A stretch of DNA of 64,000 nt, from NCBI GenBank assembly GCA_964431035.1, contig CAYSIF010000005.1, positions 9,497 to 73,496 of the forward strand. The letters are read 5' to 3'. This DNA is from Methanobrevibacter_A sp964431035. GTDB taxonomy: Archaea > Methanobacteriota > Methanobacteria > Methanobacteriales > Methanobacteriaceae. The notes beneath the pieces were generated by a model. That model was not told the DNA's origin and did no database searches. It worked only from the letters and a program-made list of their open reading frames with translations. Positions 54,346-63,695 of this stretch are shown here, piece by piece. Positions within the stretch are counted from its first letter, which is position 1. Each line of letters opens with the position of its first letter. Made by a program: the position numbers and the translations under genes.

Positions 54346-57300
54346 CTAAACAAAACTTAAAAGTATAGACCCCACACTATCTCGTCCAGTCTTAAGTATA
54401 GTTTCAATTGAAGGATTAGTTAAACCCCCATTAGAAATATATTGCAAAGTAAATCCAACAGCCGTAGGTACAACTATCGCAATTGCAACTGGGAATGATA
54501 TCATTCCTCCAGTGATAATTATTAATGGAATGCCAGCAGTAATTGCTGTTGCTGAAAACATAAAACATGCATCTGCAGCAAGCCCCGTTATCTCTTTAAA
54601 TTCGTCATTATCTAAAAATGCTTTAAATTCATCATCAATTAACAAATCAGATAATGAAGAAAGTAAATTATTTATTAAATTATCTAAAATAGGAGTGAAA
54701 AAAGAATTTGGACAACAATAATTACCAAAACCATTAGCACCTTTATATAAAAATCCTTCAACATCATTTAAACAATATAATAGCCCAAAAGTATTATTTA
54801 TAATAATCATTTCAGAGGAATTAACAATCTTAATAATACTTAACTCCCCTTCATCATAATATTGATAATAATATCCATTAAACAATTTAGCATACAAAGT
54901 AGTTAATGATGACGAAGCATTAATACCACTTAATTTTAAAATAATCCTTTCAATTTCTGTTAGATGGAAAGAGATTGAGGTTTTAAAAAGAGATATATTT
55001 GTTTGATTATTACCCACTAATATCATTTTCATTGATGGATCAGGACAATGAATATAATACATTAAATCATAATTAACACCTGATAAAACTGCCAAATATT
55101 CGTTACGAAAATAATTAACATTATAAAGTAAAGACCTATTATCTGCAAATTTATCAGTTAACCATATAGTGCCTAAAGAATTTAAAAAACAATTATAAAT
55201 AGCTTTATTATAAATATAAGATTGATTATTATTTAACCAATAAATTAAAATATCATTTGTTATTTTAGTATTCACAATAGCATAACTCTGTACCATAGTA
55301 ACAGATTCAACATAGTTAATCTTTTCATCTTTATAAACATTATTCCCCGTAAGATTTTTAAGTGAAACAAATGAAGTGCCTACAATATCGATTGTTGGCC
55401 CAACAAAAATATTATTAACATTATTTACAAAATATATTTTTTCACCAGTTTGATAATACAGAATATCACTTGAAATATAACTAATCCCATTAACATCTGT
55501 TGAAAAATTATTTACACCTAATTCATATATTAAACATGTTTCATCAAAAGGACCGACTAATGAGGAAACATTCAAAGTACAAACAGTTGCACCATTTATA
55601 ACATAGTCAAAAATTTCAAACAGAACATTATTATTATGAGCCATAATTCCAAACTGATTAACAGAATTATCATAATTATTAATAAATGTTATATTTAAAT
55701 AGTCCGAGGATTTAATTCTTTTTATTAACAAACCAGGTGTTTTGAATGTGTAATTTGATGTAAACCAATTTGCTTGTAAATTATTATCAAATGGTATAAA
55801 ATAATAAATATCTAAATTTTCATTATCAATTAATAATTTATCTCCAGAGTAATTATAATCCTCAACATATAATTCACTTGAATAGTATGCTTGTTTTGTT
55901 ATTGTTGATATTAAATCATAATCCTCCCCATTAATAGTTACACGAATGTTGCGAGTTCCAGGTAATTTAAAAATACCCTCCGAACCATAAATTAAACCAT
56001 AATCCTGAGTATATGTATAATTATATGCTACAATGGGCATTGTCACATTTGCATACATTGGAAATATAAGGCTATATTGAAAATCTGAAGCTTCAGAATA
56101 TATTTTTATATGTGTTGTGTTATTTGTTGAAAGATAAAAACCATTTTGATTAAAAATTGCTTCTGCACTATAAAATCCAGATGCTAAATTAATAGGTAAT
56201 GAATAAAAACCATTAGAATCTGTAAAAACCGGATATGTGCCTGTTGCACCATTACTCAAACGAGTAAGTTTAATGTTAACTTGTTTATTCTCTAAAAAAT
56301 TACCATAAACATCAAATAAAAATCCATTAATAGTTTCACCAGCCCCAACAATATTTATTAATTCATTAATAGTAATACAAGTAGAATATGCGCTTACAAC
56401 ACTAATAGTTGCAATACTAGAAATAGATGCAGAATATCCATTCTCACCTAAAAATTTTGCCCAAGCAGAATACTCCCCCGTTGCTAAATTAATTACTAAC
56501 CTATATTCCCCAGTATAATCAGTAGTAAGCCAGTAAACCCCACTAGCCCCATTAGATAAACGAGTTAAATTAATTCCAACATGATAACCCGCCAAAATAT
56601 TACCATTTTGATCCATTAATTTTCCAGTTAAATTACGACCTTCACCATAAGCACAAACAAGATCATTACATGTTAATATTGTACCAATATCATTACTTCT
56701 TAACATAACATTATTTTTAACATAATAAGTCCCATTATACAAATATGTTAAAGTTAAATTCTTATTTAATAAACTTGAATTAAATCTAATAAAACCCATA
56801 TTATCTGTTAATAAATTATAATGTTCAACATTACCTCCTAAATCACTTAAACTTAATGAAATATTAGTACAAGAAATAATATTCCCATACTTATCATTTA
56901 AACAAAATACAATAATTATCCCCCACATTTTTAATAAAAAAATTATCAAATACAAATTTTTTATTAAAATTTTGAACAAAAAAATAAGACTTTAAATCTA
57001 AATTAGGAACATTAACAAATATTTCATCTCCTTCATCAATTGTTAATTTATCACAACCTGAATAAACAATATCTGCAATACCATTAACATCAGTATTAAC
57101 CCAATAAGAATTATTATCAATTAAAAATTCAACTGGAACACCAACTAGAGGTTCACCAAAATTTGTTAATACAACATAAACATTCCCTTCATAAGAAGGA
57201 TTAGAATAAATACTCCCATTAAAACCATAACCTACTATTGAATAACCATTTTCATCAGAACTTCTATTAATATCATCCACTAAGACATCACTATTTAATG

Positions 57301-57427
57301 AAACATTATCTGATAATACTCTTTCAACATCTTCTGCAAAAACTACTGGACTAAAAATAGCTAAAAAACAAAAAAGTAGTAATGAAAGTAATAAAAAAAA
57401 TTTTAAAAAATTCAAAAAAAACACCAC
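54346..57427 (-). pseudogene. large adhesin-like protein gene split by a one-base frameshift
   Basis: The upstream frame (56894-57427, 177 residues) encodes a signal peptide and one Ig-like module, then stops after KNVGDNYCILFK. The downstream frame is open from about 56925 to 54346 (about 860 residues) and resumes with VFCLNDKYGNIISC. Loss of one G from the run of five (56920-56924 on this strand's complement) would fuse both into about 1,030 residues. The rest has repeated modules (LTRLSNGASGVYWLTTDYTG, LTRLSNGATGTYPVFTDSNG), a long beta-rich middle and a C-terminal hydrophobic hairpin. It starts at GTG 57427 or a nearby codon. Phase variation, decay and sequencing error are all possible. 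Confidence 0.75.
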
Positions 57428-57447
57428 AAATAAATTTAAATTTAATT

Positions 57448-57467
57448 AACTTAATAACAATTAAGTT
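57448..57467. promoter_or_regulatory. palindrome upstream of the large adhesin-like gene
   Basis: AACTTAAT and ATTAAGTT form a perfect 8-base inverted repeat around AACA. It sits between a TATA-like stretch (about 57471-57482, minus strand) and the GTG start 20 bases away, a usual place for a repressor. The sequence differs from the palindrome of the short adhesin genes. Confidence 0.45.
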
Positions 57468-57650
57468 AAAAAATATAAATAAATTTTTCCATAAAATCCA
57501 ATAACAGAATATTTTTTTTATAAAAATATTGGAAAAAATAAATTAATTCCAAATACAACACAATATAACTAAAATACTCTTCTTTCATCAAAAAATAGTT
57601 ATATCAACTAAAATTAGTCTCAAAAAAAGAATATAACAAAAATAAACATT

Positions 57651-57945
57651 AACTTCATAAAAAACATACAAAAACTACTAAAACAAAAAAAAACCCACCG
57701 ACGCAATAATACCCTACCACACAAAAGAAAAAACCGAACCACTACACGGAATATACCAAAAAAAAGACACCCCCACAATAAAAAAACTAATACAAAACGA
57801 AAAACTAAGCATAAAAGAATACCTAAAACAAATAAAACCCTACTACATACACATAGACAACATAAAACTAGAAGAAATAAACTTCAACAACCTAAACACA
57901 AAAGAAGACATTAAAAAATATGAAAAAAAATAGGGAAAAAAATCC
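57651..57945 (+). pseudogene. truncated copy of the mobA 3' end
   Basis: This matches mobA from 51187 to its end. There is a G to A change near the start, the A8 run has become A9 (frameshift), and more than 210 bases are then identical, diverging only around the stop codon. The first half of mobA and any promoter are missing, so it cannot make the enzyme. It marks the left end of duplication copy 2. Confidence 0.9.
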
Positions 57946-57996
57946 CCTTAAAATAAAAAAAAGAATTTTTTTAGACTTTAACAAAAAAACTCTTTT

Positions 57997-59034
57997 TTAG
58001 ACTGTCTCAGAAACAATATTAGCATATGGATTAATATTACACCAGTGTGTTAACTTATAATAAGAAGCACTGTAAAACCCTGTACCTTCATATGTGCAAA
58101 AGAAAGTGTAACTTCCAAGTTCTGCTAATCTAATAGGTAATTCATATTCACAATTAGCATTTGTTGTTACAAAATACGTCTTTGATGCACCATTCCAATT
58201 TCGAGTTATCTGTATACTTATAGTTTGATTTGCTAAAAAGTCTCCTGTTTCAGTTTTTAGCACACCTTTTAAAGATTTTCCATAAAATCCATTACGAAAT
58301 ACTTCCGGAATGTAAGATAACATAGTTTGTGTTTTATTTAAATTTGAATCCAATATGAAAATATCATATATTCCATCATAAACTAATGGAGTACCATACA
58401 TCATTTTTGTAACAATATTTGCTCTATATGATCCTGGTGCTAAATTAATAGGAAGTTCAAAATATCCATTAGTATCAGTATTTACATCATAGAATTTTGA
58501 TGCCCCAGTGTTTAATCTAGTTAATAGAATATGAATCGTTATAGATGTATTGGTTTCATTAACATATCCATGAAATGTTTCATTATCTCCAAAAGTTTTA
58601 GTTAAATTAGATGCATTAACACTAACATCCGGAAATAGAGTAGGACCTGTATTAACTGTAGGAATGCGTACACTTCCATCATCCCTAAAACTTACCCAGT
58701 CATTACCAAGTAATTTAAAAGTAACATTACTTGTGATGTTTAATTCATTAATAATATTTCTTAAATCTAAGTGAACATAATATGAACCTCCTTTAGTACT
58801 ATAATTAACAATTTTATATGGATTATTATCATTGTCACACAATAAACTTCCATTAATAGATTTTATCAAATAATTATCAAGTCCTTCCTCTTCAGGAATT
58901 AAATAATAATCATAAGTAATATTATTTGATGTGTTAATTTCATTAGTAACTTGTATTCCATTATCTTCTGCAAAAGATGAAGGAATACAAATTATAAACA
59001 TCATAAATACAAGTAAAATTAAATATTTTCGCAT
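57997..59034 (-). CDS. short secreted adhesin-like protein, paralogue
   Basis: A 345-residue secreted protein. The signal peptide (LILLVFMMFIICIPSSFAED) is almost the same as in the product of 51491. A unique region of about 110 residues follows, then a 62-residue module encoded by DNA identical to the paralogue, and a C-terminal module diverged from it. Asn/Thr-rich; no anchor visible. AGGAGG precedes the ATG and the palindrome at 59063-59082 lies upstream. Confidence 0.8.
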   Translation of the reverse strand: MRKYLILLVFMMFIICIPSSFAEDNGIQVTNEINTSNNITYDYYLIPEEEGLDNYLIKSINGSLLCDNDNNPYKIVNYSTKGGSYYVHLDLRNIINELNITSNVTFKLLGNDWVSFRDDGSVRIPTVNTGPTLFPDVSVNASNLTKTFGDNETFHGYVNETNTSITIHILLTRLNTGASKFYDVNTDTNGYFELPINLAPGSYRANIVTKMMYGTPLVYDGIYDIFILDSNLNKTQTMLSYIPEVFRNGFYGKSLKGVLKTETGDFLANQTISIQITRNWNGASKTYFVTTNANCEYELPIRLAELGSYTFFCTYEGTGFYSASYYKLTHWCNINPYANIVSETV

Positions 59035-59062
59035 ATTAAACCTCCTTTATTTTTTGAATAAC

Positions 59063-59082
59063 AGTGTAAAATATTTTTCACC
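59063..59082. promoter_or_regulatory. palindrome of the second short adhesin gene
   Basis: AGTG-T-AAAATATTTT-T-CACC, the counterpart of 52377-52396 with one changed arm base. The same spacing to the ribosome site and TATA-like element is kept. Confidence 0.45.
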
Positions 59083-59261
59083 TTACTATTTTATATTAAA
59101 AATAATAGCATATAAAGTTTTATTTATGTTTATAACCTAATACCTCCCCTTAAAAATGCTAAAAACCACTTAAAAAAAATATAATTAAAAAAAAGTAAAA
59201 TCTAGACCAAAAAAAGCTAAAATAGTATTTGATAAAAAATATAAGAATTACAAAAAATAAA

Positions 59262-59642
59262 TTATAAAAATCTTTTTCCTTCTTCAATAAATTCCTTAGC
59301 CTGTTTAATTCTTTTTTTAGCAATTCTTTCAACAATTTCATCAAATGCATCATAATCGGCATCTTCTCTTTGTGCCTGAGTGCTTGCTAAATATTTATAT
59401 TTTTCATAAGGAAAATCACCTTCATGAACATAATGTAAATTAAATATATTGATTAAACCAGCATGTGTCTTTGGAGGTTTAATTCCTTTTTTAAGAACTA
59501 ATGCTTTTGCAACCAGAAACATTGAGTAATATGCTAAACTAACTGCAGAACTATAATCATTTAAATTATAAGCTGCCTCAGCAGTAGATAATTTTTTAAT
59601 AGATTTATCAAAAAATGCTTCTGTTTCATCCAATTTTAACAC
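59262..59642 (-). CDS. HEPN-domain protein
   Basis: A 126-residue helical HEPN protein (COG1895 type). AYNLNDYSSAVSLAYYSMFLVAKAL and the later REDADYDAF are characteristic; the R-x4-Y segment corresponds to the region that in HepT toxins is catalytic or modified. Its start overlaps the end of the MNT gene by 17 bases, the standard order of a HEPN/MNT toxin-antitoxin pair. Confidence 0.83.
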   Translation of the reverse strand: MLKLDETEAFFDKSIKKLSTAEAAYNLNDYSSAVSLAYYSMFLVAKALVLKKGIKPPKTHAGLINIFNLHYVHEGDFPYEKYKYLASTQAQREDADYDAFDEIVERIAKKRIKQAKEFIEEGKRFL

Positions 59643-59931
59643 CTTCAGACAATATATTGCTTAAAAATGAAAAATCTTGAGTTGTATTAAATCTTTTTTC
59701 AGACATTATGTGTGCAGAAATTAATTCGTGTTTATCATGCATAAACCACGCAATCTCATCATCTATTTTATCTTCAATTTCTTCACGATGATTAGATACA
59801 ATTAAAATATCAATATCTGATTCATCAGTATCATCCCCACGAGCAACAGAACCAAATAAAATAATTTCTATAATATACTTAGATTTAATAGCTTCTGCAA
59901 ATTCATTAGCAATTTCAACTCTATTATACAT
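59626..59931 (-). CDS. MNT-type nucleotidyltransferase (antitoxin)
   Basis: A 101-residue minimal nucleotidyltransferase. The motif LFGSVARGDDTDESDIDILI has the GS and the DxD metal ligands intact. In HEPN/MNT modules this protein neutralises the HEPN toxin, in studied cases by adding AMP to a tyrosine. The ATG at 59931 has GGTGG about 5 bases upstream. Confidence 0.85.
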   Translation of the reverse strand: MYNRVEIANEFAEAIKSKYIIEIILFGSVARGDDTDESDIDILIVSNHREEIEDKIDDEIAWFMHDKHELISAHIMSEKRFNTTQDFSFLSNILSEGVKIG

Positions 59932-60179
59932 TACAACCACCAATTAAAATACATCAGACTTTTCTTTTATAAATAATTATATAAATTTAAAATATTAATA
60001 AATTTTTTGTAAAATTAAAGAATATAGATTAATTAATAAATAAACATGACATTTTATTAATTATAAAAAAATAATTGAAAACAAGAATTTATTTAGAGTG
60101 TGAGATTATAAAAAATATATGTGAAATCTATTTTTAAAAAATAAAATCTAAAATAAAAATAAAAAAAGAGTTAAAAATC

Positions 60180-61673
60180 CTAATCTAATGTTGGATAGTT
60201 AGGACTTTCATTAGTAATTAATAAGTCGTGTGGGTGTGATTCTTTAAGACCACCTGATGTGATGCGGACAAATCTTGCATTTTCTTTCATTGCTTGAATG
60301 TCTTTAGCTCCACAGTAACCCATACTGGCTTTTAATCCTCCGATGATTTGGAAGACTACTTCGTTTAGCCTGCCTTTATATGGGACTGCTCCTTCAACAC
60401 CTTCAGGAACAAGTTTTGAGTGTTTCATTTGTCCTTTATTTACTTCTTTAACTTCTTGGAAGTAACGGTCAGCTCCTCCGCCGAAACCACCAGTCATAGC
60501 ACCCATGGAACCCATACCTCTGTAAGTTTTATATTGTCTTCCATTTAATGTAACAACTTCACCAGGTGATTCATAGGTACCTGCTAGTAGGTTACCTAAC
60601 ATTACTGCATCTGCTCCTGCACCAATAGCTTTAGCAACATCTCCACTATAACGGATACCTCCATCAGCAATAACTGGGATTCCAGAATCCATAGCAACAT
60701 CTGCAACTTGACTAATAGCTGTTAATTGAGGTACACCAACACCTGCAACAATACGTGTAGTACACATACTACCCGGACCAATACCGACTTTTAAACCATC
60801 AGCACCATGAGCAATAAGATCTTCTGCAGCTTCAGCAGTAGCAATATTACCTACACATAAATCTGCATCAATATTATCCTTCATGGTTTCAACAAATTTA
60901 ACAACATTCATATTATGTGCATGTGCACAGTCAACTGAAATAATATCTGCACCTGCTTCATCTAAAGCCATAGCACGATCCAAATCAAATGGTCCTGTAG
61001 CAGCTGCAACAAGTAAACGACCTTTACTATCAACAGCAGCATTAGGATGTTGTTTATGATTAAGAATATCACGTATAGTAACTATTCCAACAAGTTTACC
61101 ATCACGAAGAACAGGTAAACGTTCAACTTTATGTTCATATGCAATGTCTAATGCTTCTTCAGGAGAAATTTTCTCATCAATAGTAACAACATTTGAAGTC
61201 ATTATTTCACTGACTTTTTTATTAGCATCAGATCTTAATATAGGGCGAACATCACGTTTACTGATAATACCAACAATTTTTTCATTTTCAATAACTGGTA
61301 AACCACTAATAGATTCATTTTCCATAATGTCTTGAACTGTTTTAATATCAGAGTCTGGTTTAACAGTAACAACATCACGAATAGTGATTTCATCAGCAGC
61401 TTTAACTTTACGAACTTCTTCAACTTCCATTTCAGTAGTTATGTTACGATGAATAACCCCTATACCACCTTCTTGAGCTAAAGCAATAGCCAAGTCAGCT
61501 TCAGAAACAGTATCCATAGCTGCACTTAAAATAGGAATATTTAATTTAATATTCTTAGATAAATTAATCTGAGTATTCACATCCTTAGCTTCAACATAAG
61601 AAGCATTAGGGACTAAAAGAAAATCATCAAATGTGAAACCAAATGGAGCTTCACTAACCTTTTTAGAGTACAT
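60180..61673 (-). CDS. guaB: inosine-5'-monophosphate dehydrogenase
   Basis: A 497-residue enzyme that oxidises IMP to XMP with NAD+, the step before GMP synthase. The TIM barrel is interrupted by two CBS domains (about residues 95-205). The catalytic Cys is in GPGSMCTTRIVAGVGVPQ, and the flap YRGMGSMGAM is present. Length is normal. Confidence 0.97.
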   Translation of the reverse strand: MYSKKVSEAPFGFTFDDFLLVPNASYVEAKDVNTQINLSKNIKLNIPILSAAMDTVSEADLAIALAQEGGIGVIHRNITTEMEVEEVRKVKAADEITIRDVVTVKPDSDIKTVQDIMENESISGLPVIENEKIVGIISKRDVRPILRSDANKKVSEIMTSNVVTIDEKISPEEALDIAYEHKVERLPVLRDGKLVGIVTIRDILNHKQHPNAAVDSKGRLLVAAATGPFDLDRAMALDEAGADIISVDCAHAHNMNVVKFVETMKDNIDADLCVGNIATAEAAEDLIAHGADGLKVGIGPGSMCTTRIVAGVGVPQLTAISQVADVAMDSGIPVIADGGIRYSGDVAKAIGAGADAVMLGNLLAGTYESPGEVVTLNGRQYKTYRGMGSMGAMTGGFGGGADRYFQEVKEVNKGQMKHSKLVPEGVEGAVPYKGRLNEVVFQIIGGLKASMGYCGAKDIQAMKENARFVRITSGGLKESHPHDLLITNESPNYPTLD

Positions 61674-61724
61674 AATAAATAAATCACCAATCCCAAAAAA
61701 TAATAAAAAAAATAATAATAATAA

Positions 61725-62441
61725 TTATTCAAAACTTGCAACAAAATCTTTTAATTCTTTAACAGCTCCTCTATCAATATGTCCAGTATTACGGTCACCA
61801 CCAACACAAGCAGCACCACGTAAACCAACAACATCAGTACCTACATCATATAAAGGTTTTAATTGATCTTTTTTAACAGAACCTGCTAAAGCAACTTTTA
61901 AACCATAATCATGTGCTTCATTAACAAATTTTTCACAATCTTCAATAGTGAAATAATCAAATAAAGTTTTACCATCTTTAACAGCAGTATCAATCATAGC
62001 TAAATCAGCACCACTATCACGTGCAACCTTAGGAATATCCCAAGGAGAAACAGCACCAACACGATGAGCATCAGCATATCCAGAAGCAACAACAATAGCC
62101 TCAGATTTAACATCTTTAACTGCTTTAACAACATTAGTCATAACTTCAACAGCTTCATCATAATCTTTAGTACCGTATAAACCAACTTTAATATAATCTG
62201 CACCAGAAACAAGAGCACCCATAGCTGCTAAGGATATGGTTCCAGGTTTATAAGGAACATCCCCTAATGTAGCACTAACTAATAAATCATCAGGAGTTAA
62301 TTCTCTAATATCTTTAATAACCCATGGAAAATTAGCACCTAAAGATCCTTCTTTAGGATTTTTAACATCAACAATATCAGCGCCACCTTCAATTGCTTCT
62401 ACTGCTTCATCATGATTAATTGGACTAATTAATAATTGCAA
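61725..62441 (-). CDS. mfnB: (5-formylfuran-3-yl)methyl phosphate synthase
   Basis: A 238-residue TIM-barrel protein of the MJ1099 (DUF556) family. MfnB condenses two glyceraldehyde-3-phosphate units in methanofuran synthesis. LLISPINHDEAVEAIEGGAD, DIVDVKNPKEGSLGANFPW and the C-terminal GLRGAACVGGDRNTGHID are family hallmarks. It starts at TTG 62441 with GGAGG 9 bases upstream. Confidence 0.92.
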   Translation of the reverse strand: MQLLISPINHDEAVEAIEGGADIVDVKNPKEGSLGANFPWVIKDIRELTPDDLLVSATLGDVPYKPGTISLAAMGALVSGADYIKVGLYGTKDYDEAVEVMTNVVKAVKDVKSEAIVVASGYADAHRVGAVSPWDIPKVARDSGADLAMIDTAVKDGKTLFDYFTIEDCEKFVNEAHDYGLKVALAGSVKKDQLKPLYDVGTDVVGLRGAACVGGDRNTGHIDRGAVKELKDFVASFE

Positions 62442-62717
62442 ACTTTTTTTCCTCCAAAATTTTAATAGAACAAAATATTAAAAAGAACATCCATTCTATA
62501 CCAAAAAAAATTAAACTAAAAAAAAAATTTAAGAAAAAATAAAAATATAATCTTAAAGAATTTTTTTAGAAAAATATCCATCATATTATAAATTTTATAT
62601 TAAGATTAATTTATTTTAAGTTTTATAAAAATGTTTAGTTTTAAAATGATTCTATAAAATTTTTTATATAAAAAAATAATAATACTAACTAATAACAAGT
62701 AAAATTTAAAAAGAAAA

Positions 62718-63107
62718 TTATAAAAAAATTCTATTTATACCATTAATTTTATCAAAATCAGAATCAAATGAAACAATTGTGGAAATATTATTCTCATACA
62801 TTGATCTAAGTATAGTGCAATCAGAAAAATTAATAGATTGATTATAATACTTAAATAAATTAATAGATTCTTCATAATCTTTAGGAGTTAAAAAATCAAT
62901 TTCATATTTATATAAAGAATTTAAAATAGCATTTAAATCATATCTCGCATTAATTCTAGTTAAACTATTTAATACTTCATTAAGAACCGTATTATTGATT
63001 AATTTTTTTTCATTAGCCAAAATAGGTTCTAATTTTAGAGATTTTAAAGTAAAATTATCTCTTTTGAGCAATAAACCAATAATATATGTGGAATCTAAAA
63101 AAATCAT
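62718..63107 (-). CDS. PIN-domain toxin, VapC type
   Basis: A 129-residue PIN nuclease. The acidic active-site residues are visible in FLDSTYIIGLL, VLNEVLNSL, INFSDCTILR and VSFDSDFDKI. VapC toxins usually cut tRNA or rRNA. Its ATG overlaps the stop of the antitoxin gene upstream. Confidence 0.85.
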   Translation of the reverse strand: MIFLDSTYIIGLLLKRDNFTLKSLKLEPILANEKKLINNTVLNEVLNSLTRINARYDLNAILNSLYKYEIDFLTPKDYEESINLFKYYNQSINFSDCTILRSMYENNISTIVSFDSDFDKINGINRIFL

Positions 63108-63397
63108 AAGTTATCTCTATAATATGTTTCTTTCTTTAATTGTACTGAATCAGTTTTTGTAGGATTATTAACTAAACCTATCAAATTTTTAGATGCTAAA
63201 TCTCCTTCAGGTAAATCATTTTCTAATAATTTTTTAATTTCTTCAATATTCTTAGATTCATTTGCATATTTTGTGTCTCTATTAATACCATCAATAACAT
63301 ATTTATTCAATAAATCAATTTGATTAACACCTAATTCAATACTTTTAAGTTCTAATTTTTGTTTAACCTCATCATTAATTTTAATAGTAGACAACAT
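63104..63397 (-). CDS. antitoxin partner of the PIN toxin
   Basis: A 97-residue protein with an N-terminal ribbon-helix-helix-like segment (STIKINDEVKQKLELKSIEL) and a C-terminal charged tail expected to wrap the toxin. It overlaps vapC by 4 bases, typical of coupled translation. AGAGGT lies upstream of the ATG. Confidence 0.75.
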   Translation of the reverse strand: MLSTIKINDEVKQKLELKSIELGVNQIDLLNKYVIDGINRDTKYANESKNIEEIKKLLENDLPEGDLASKNLIGLVNNPTKTDSVQLKKETYYRDNL

Positions 63398-63571
63398 TGA
63401 AAAAACCTCTATTAGATTATTGATATAATAATACTAATTTATAATAAATACTATAAAAATATATCCATTATATTAAAAATTGAAAGTTAAAAATTAAGTT
63501 AAAGTAAAAATAATCTTAGAATAAAATTATGAACAAAAATAAGTAAAAATAATAAGATAAGAATGATAAAG

Positions 63572-63694
63572 GGCTGGCAGCAAAATGAAATTCCCATAGA
63601 GCTGAATCCATAGTACACAAACAAAACGCAAAAAGACTTTACTTCTGTGATCGAAACGAGAACAGGTGTAACCCCAATGCTATGACCGCCAAAC
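63572..63694 (-). rRNA. rrf: 5S ribosomal RNA
   Basis: A GC-richer island of about 122 bases in AT-rich DNA. Read on the minus strand it has the 5S hallmarks: GGCGGTCATAGC near the 5' end, GGGGTTACACCTGTTC, CGATCACAGAAGT, GTACTATGGATT, AGCTCTATGGGAA and GCTGCCAGCC at the 3' end, where TTGGCGG and CTGCCAG pair as the terminal stem. A T-rich stretch follows downstream (63530-63570). It is probably the last gene of an rRNA operon beyond the right edge. The ends may be off by a few bases. Confidence 0.93.
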
Positions 63695-63695
63695 C

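Larger units (their letters stand above)
57651..59180. repeat. segmental duplication, copy 2
   Basis: Same order as copy 1 at 51187-52490: mobA 3' end, adhesin-like gene, promoter, and a terminator-like AAGTG/CACTT region. It is about 220 bases longer, because the adhesin gene carries a different, larger N-terminal half. The two copies are in direct orientation, 6.46 kb apart. Confidence 0.85.
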
